Positions 30,919 to 34,508 of a stretch of 34,508 nt of DNA are shown here, in pieces. Within the stretch, counting starts at the first letter, position 1. Each line of letters opens with the position of its first letter. The stretch comes from Planctomycetota bacterium. GTDB taxonomy: Bacteria; Planctomycetota; Phycisphaerae; UBA1845. The stretch spans positions 1 to 34,508 of the forward strand of contig JAKQDH010000077.1 in the NCBI GenBank assembly GCA_029558835.1. Direction: 5' to 3'. Below the pieces are notes generated by a model. That model saw only the letters and a program-made list of their open reading frames with translations, did no database searches and was not told the origin of the DNA. The position numbers were made by a program, and so were the translations under genes.

Positions 30919-30948
30919 TTGCAGCGGCCCTGTCTGGTAGGTTAGAAT
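30919..30948 (+). promoter_or_regulatory. Predicted sigma-70-type promoter of the protease gene
   Basis: TTGCAG (30919-30924) and TAGAAT (30943-30948, five of six consensus bases) are 18 bases apart in a locally AT-richer patch. Confidence 0.4.
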
Positions 30949-31176
30949 GGCTTTAGCTTCATCGCGGGGCTCGGTCTGAGAGCGTGGAGGGTAGGGGACC
31001 GCGCGCGTCGCAGGATCGGGTCTTCTTGGGGGGCGGTGGGCATGGGGTGCGGCCCGCGGAGGGCGTGGGGGGTAACCCACGGCGCTCGGGACGGCGGCTG
31101 GATCTTGTCGGGGGTACCAGTGCTTACAGGTCGTGTCTAGCGCTGCGTCATCGTAGCGCGCTGAAGGGAGAGGCCC

Positions 31177-34100
31177 ATGTTCAGCCTGGGGAATAGGGTT
31201 CGAGGAGCAAGCGCAGTGGCGGTGGGAACGGTGATGTCCGTGGTCGTATTTGGGGTCGTGGTGGGTCCCGCGGCGGCCGCGGGGGCGCCAATTCCGTGGC
31301 GGACGGGGGCCGTGGAGGTGCCGTGGCAAACTCCGGCTGAGATAACAGATGCCCTCGACTCATTGGCGTCGCGCGCCAGTGGGGACCGGCACGTTGTGGT
31401 GCAGCTTGATCGGCCCGTGGACGATGGGCTTCGGGCCGCCTTGGCCTCGGACGGACTCGAGCTGTTGGCGTACGTGGGGGAGAACTCGTTCTTCGCAGCG
31501 GTCACCGCGGACCGCCTGGATGCCGCGGCGCTGGGTGCGTCGGAAGCCTTGGCAGCGGTGGTGGAGATGCAGCCGGCGTGGAAGCTGCATCCGCTGCTGG
31601 TCGAGGGAAGCGTGCCGGCGTGGTCGGTCGTCAGTGGCGACGAGAGTGCGGACCCGATCGCGGGTGCGTACGTGGTGTTCCACGAAGATGTGCCGCTGGA
31701 AGCGGGGATCACGGTGGCGGAGCAGCACGGGGCCGTGGTCCGCGATATCCTGTACACGATTAACGGGTTGGTGATCGAGCTGCCGCGGTCGGCGATTGCA
31801 GTGCTGGCGGCCGAGGACGCGGTGCAGTGGATCGAGCCGCCGTTGCCGCGGATGAGTGAACTGAACGACAGCAACCGTGCCCGCACGCAGGTGGACCTGG
31901 TACAGGCGGCGCCGTACAACCTGACGGGTTCCGGGGTCAATGTCCTGGTTTATGACGGTGGAACGGCGCGGGCGACGCACGTGGACTTTCAGGGCCGGCT
32001 GACGGTCCGGGACAGCTCGGGAATGCACTACCACTCGACGCACGTGGCGGGGACGATCGGTGGCGCCGGGGTGGCCAACGCGACGTACAAGGGCATGGCC
32101 CCGGCCGTGACGATGCAGTCCTACGGCTTCGAGTACGACGGGTCCGGTACGTTCCTGTACACGAACCCGGGCGATCTCCAGTCCGACTACAACCAGGCGA
32201 TCAACACCTACGGTGCCGTTATCGGCAGCAACTCGATCGGCACCAACGTGGAGAGCAACGGCTTCGACTGCGCGATCCAGGGTGACTACGGCGTCACGGA
32301 CCAGTTGATCGACAACATCGTCCGGGGGAGCCTCGGGGCTCCCTTCCGGATCGTCTGGGCCGCGGGTAATGAGCGCCAAGGCAATCGTTGCGACGTCGAG
32401 GGGTTTGGCGACTACTACAGCAGCGCGCCGCCCGCCGGGGCGAAGAACCACATCTGCGTGGGGGCGCTGAACTCGAATGACGACTCGATGACGTCCTTCA
32501 GCAGTTGGGGACCGACCGACGACGGACGCATGAAACCGGACATTTCCGGGCCGGGTTGCCAGAGCAACGGCGATAGCGGCGTGACGTCCTGTACTTCCAC
32601 GAGCGACACTGCCTACACGAGCCTGTGCGGTACGTCGATGGCCTGCCCCACGGTGGCCGGTTGCGCGGCCCTGATCATTCAGGACTACCGCGTCCAGTAC
32701 CCGACGGCCCCGCTGTTCCGTAATTCCACGCTGAAGATCTGGCTGGCGCACACTGCGGTTGACCTGGGGAATGCGGGTCCCGACTACCAGTACGGCTACG
32801 GCTCCGTTCGGGTCAAGGAAGCGATTGACTTCATGCGTGGGGGTTCGTTCATGGAGGGCAGCGTCAGCCAGGGCGGAACGGCCGCCCGGTACGTCAGCGT
32901 CGCCAGCGGGACGACGGAGCTGCGCGTCACGATGGCGTGGGACGACTACCCCGGGACCCCGAATGTCAACCCGGCTCTGGTGAACGACCTGGACCTGCGG
33001 GTGTACGGGCCCACCGGAACGCGGTACTACCCGTGGACTCTGACCCCGATCAATCCGAGCGGGGCGGCCGTCCGCACCGCTGAGAATCACCGGGACAACC
33101 TGGAGCAGGTGCTGGTCAGCAGCCCGGCGGCGGGAACCTGGACGATCGAGGTATACGGCTACAACGTGCCGCACGGGCCGCAGCCGTTCTCACTCTGCGC
33201 CACGCCGGCGCTCATTTACTGCTCGTCGCAGGGCATCGTGTCGCTCAATGCGGCGCGGTATGCCTGCAGGGACACGGCGAACCTGCGCGTCGTGGACTGC
33301 GACCTGAATGCCAACGACAATGTGGTTGAGACAGTGACGATCACGGTGACCTCGACGTCGGAACCGGCCGGCGAGTCGGTGTTGTTGACGGAGACGGGGC
33401 CGGCCACCGCGGACTTCCGCGGCACGATCGCGCTGAGCGCGGACAACGCGCCGGGAGTGTTGCAGGTGGCCCACCAGGACACGGTGACGGCGCACTACAT
33501 CGACGCGGACAACGGGCAGGGGGGGTACAACATCGAGGTGACGGCCTCGGCAGTGGTAGACTGTGAGGGGCCGGTCATCAGCAACGTGCAGGTCAGCAAC
33601 ATCAGTTCCGGGACGGCCACGATCACGTTTACCACGAACGAGGCGGCGAACGGCACGGTGCGCTATGGGCTGTCGTGCGGGGCGCTGAGCGACTCCTCCA
33701 GCGAGACCGGGTATGACACGGCGCACAGCGTCGTGCTCAACGGTCTGCCGGACGCGTCGCAAATCTACTTCGCCGTAGACGCCGCGGACGAGGTGGGGAA
33801 CTCAACGACCGACGATAACGGCGGTGCCTGCTATACTTTCACTACCCCGGGGCCGCTGTACTCCTGGAACATGGACACCGACCCAGGCTGGACCATTTCC
33901 GGCGGTCAGTGGGCCTGGGGCCAGCCGACGGGAGGAGGCGGGTCGGCGGGGAACCCGGACCCAGCCAGCGGCTACACCGGGCAGTACGTGTACGGCTACA
34001 ACCTCAGTGGCGACTACACCGGCAATATGCCCGAGTACCATTTGACGACGACTGCGATCAACTGCAGCGACGTCACGGTCGTCACGTTGAAGTTCTGGTG

Positions 34101-34508
34101 CTGGCTGGGCGTGCAGCGCAACACCTACGACCACGCTTACCTTCGCGTCAGCAACGACGGCACTTCGTGGACAACGGTTTGGCAGAACCCGAGCAGCTCG
34201 ATGAGCGGCGGCTCGTGGGTCCAGGAGTCGTACGATCTTTCGTCCCTGGCCGACGGTCAGGCGACGGTATACATCCGCTGGACGATGGGTACGACCAACG
34301 GCAGCCGCAACTACTGCGGCTGGAACATCGACGACATTGAAATCTGGGGGCTTTCCTCGGGAACCCCCGACACGACGCCGCCGACGCCTGACCCCATGAC
34401 GTTTGCCTCGGCGCCGGCGCCGACCAGCACTTCGGCCATCGCCATGACGGCGACGACGGCCACGGATGCGCAGTCCCCGCCGGTGGCGTACTACTTCAAC
34501 TTCGTCTC
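31177..34508 (+). CDS. Secreted subtilisin-like (S8) serine protease, 3' end beyond the window
   Basis: The frame is open from ATG 31177 to the window end (1110 codons, stop not reached). A signal peptide (about 1-36) precedes a propeptide-like region to about 235. The S8 catalytic domain shows the triad D260 (VNVLVYDGG), H289 (YHSTHVAGTIGG) and S487 (CGTSMACPTVAG). The oxyanion-hole N398 lies in VWAAGNE. A beta-sandwich follows (about 565-685, with VNDLDLRVYGPTGTRYYP and TWTIEVYGYN), then Ig/FnIII-like modules and a MAM/jelly-roll-like domain (about 895-1065, NMDTDPGWTISGGQWAWG onward to CGWNIDDIEIW). It would act outside the cell, degrading protein for nutrients or processing surface proteins. 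GGGAG lies near the start codon. The modular C-terminus is typical of large secreted planctomycete proteins. Confidence 0.92.
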   Translation, partial: MFSLGNRVRGASAVAVGTVMSVVVFGVVVGPAAAAGAPIPWRTGAVEVPWQTPAEITDALDSLASRASGDRHVVVQLDRPVDDGLRAALASDGLELLAYVGENSFFAAVTADRLDAAALGASEALAAVVEMQPAWKLHPLLVEGSVPAWSVVSGDESADPIAGAYVVFHEDVPLEAGITVAEQHGAVVRDILYTINGLVIELPRSAIAVLAAEDAVQWIEPPLPRMSELNDSNRARTQVDLVQAAPYNLTGSGVNVLVYDGGTARATHVDFQGRLTVRDSSGMHYHSTHVAGTIGGAGVANATYKGMAPAVTMQSYGFEYDGSGTFLYTNPGDLQSDYNQAINTYGAVIGSNSIGTNVESNGFDCAIQGDYGVTDQLIDNIVRGSLGAPFRIVWAAGNERQGNRCDVEGFGDYYSSAPPAGAKNHICVGALNSNDDSMTSFSSWGPTDDGRMKPDISGPGCQSNGDSGVTSCTSTSDTAYTSLCGTSMACPTVAGCAALIIQDYRVQYPTAPLFRNSTLKIWLAHTAVDLGNAGPDYQYGYGSVRVKEAIDFMRGGSFMEGSVSQGGTAARYVSVASGTTELRVTMAWDDYPGTPNVNPALVNDLDLRVYGPTGTRYYPWTLTPINPSGAAVRTAENHRDNLEQVLVSSPAAGTWTIEVYGYNVPHGPQPFSLCATPALIYCSSQGIVSLNAARYACRDTANLRVVDCDLNANDNVVETVTITVTSTSEPAGESVLLTETGPATADFRGTIALSADNAPGVLQVAHQDTVTAHYIDADNGQGGYNIEVTASAVVDCEGPVISNVQVSNISSGTATITFTTNEAANGTVRYGLSCGALSDSSSETGYDTAHSVVLNGLPDASQIYFAVDAADEVGNSTTDDNGGACYTFTTPGPLYSWNMDTDPGWTISGGQWAWGQPTGGGGSAGNPDPASGYTGQYVYGYNLSGDYTGNMPEYHLTTTAINCSDVTVVTLKFWCWLGVQRNTYDHAYLRVSNDGTSWTTVWQNPSSSMSGGSWVQESYDLSSLADGQATVYIRWTMGTTNGSRNYCGWNIDDIEIWGLSSGTPDTTPPTPDPMTFASAPAPTSTSAIAMTATTATDAQSPPVAYYFNFV

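Larger units (their letters stand above)
30478..31176. other. Intergenic region between the two exported-protein genes
   Basis: About 700 bp. A strong hairpin at 30625-30649 may end the cytochrome message. A plausible promoter at 30919-30948 precedes the protease gene, leaving a leader of about 220 bases. Frames within are short and compositionally driven; no gene is called. Confidence 0.5.

Noticed and set aside
1..34508. CRISPR array, rRNA or tRNA genes
   Set aside because: No regularly spaced direct repeats with spacers, and no rRNA or full tRNA cloverleaf, were found on reading both strands.

Overview
The window is high-GC DNA that most resembles a member of the Planctomycetota. Pointers are a large Ser/Thr kinase with a membrane helix and TPR tail, a DUF1844 protein, exported proteins carrying dockerin-like EF-hand pairs and FnIII modules, an FG-GAP-type repeat protein, and GC-rich palindromic repeats between operons. 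This assignment is an inference from gene content; no rRNA or other phylogenetic marker was seen.

Layout. (1) 1-914: the C-terminal remnant of a sulfatase-like gene, then sequence resembling the ends of a transposable element. (2) 915-10340: a compact Mu-like transposable element. It has TG/CA termini inside a 12-bp inverted repeat and several copies of a ~22-bp putative transposase-binding site at each end. Leftward genes encode a small protein, a Mu gpT-type major capsid protein and a ribbon-helix-helix-like protein. A divergent promoter/operator follows. Rightward genes encode an unknown protein, a tape-measure-like protein, two unknowns, a small HTH protein, a MuA-type DDE transposase and a MuB-type ATPase. 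No terminase, portal, protease or tail-baseplate gene is visible, so this is a decayed Mu-like prophage or a minimal capsid-carrying transposon or satellite. (3) 10341-12365: three Hsp20 genes in tandem behind a near-consensus sigma-54 promoter. (4) 12518-21250: a GGQ release-factor-like protein, an FG-GAP-type repeat protein, a Ser/Thr kinase-TPR protein, a gamma-carbonic-anhydrase-like protein, a TPR lipoprotein and a DUF1844 protein. The gaps hold palindromic repeats and a possible MITE. (5) 21251-24429: a nested palindrome, a D-amino-acid transaminase that apparently starts at ATT, a CheX-CheY pair and an HU-family protein. (6) 25232-27030: a NarL-type two-component system. (7) 27361-34508: two large exported proteins, a six-CxxCH multihaem protein fused to dockerin-like and FnIII domains, and a subtilisin-like protease cut by the window end.

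How the genes may work together. In the mobile element the transposase and ATPase form the transposition module, and the operator between divergent promoters probably switches between the capsid arm and the transposition arm. The three Hsp20s probably form one stress-induced unit. CheX and CheY overlap by 4 bp and probably form a phospho-signal/phosphatase pair. The histidine kinase and response regulator overlap by 4 bp and are surely partners. The two terminal exported proteins share a secreted modular style but have separate transcription signals. The most unusual part of the window is the 9.4-kb capsid-bearing Mu-like element.
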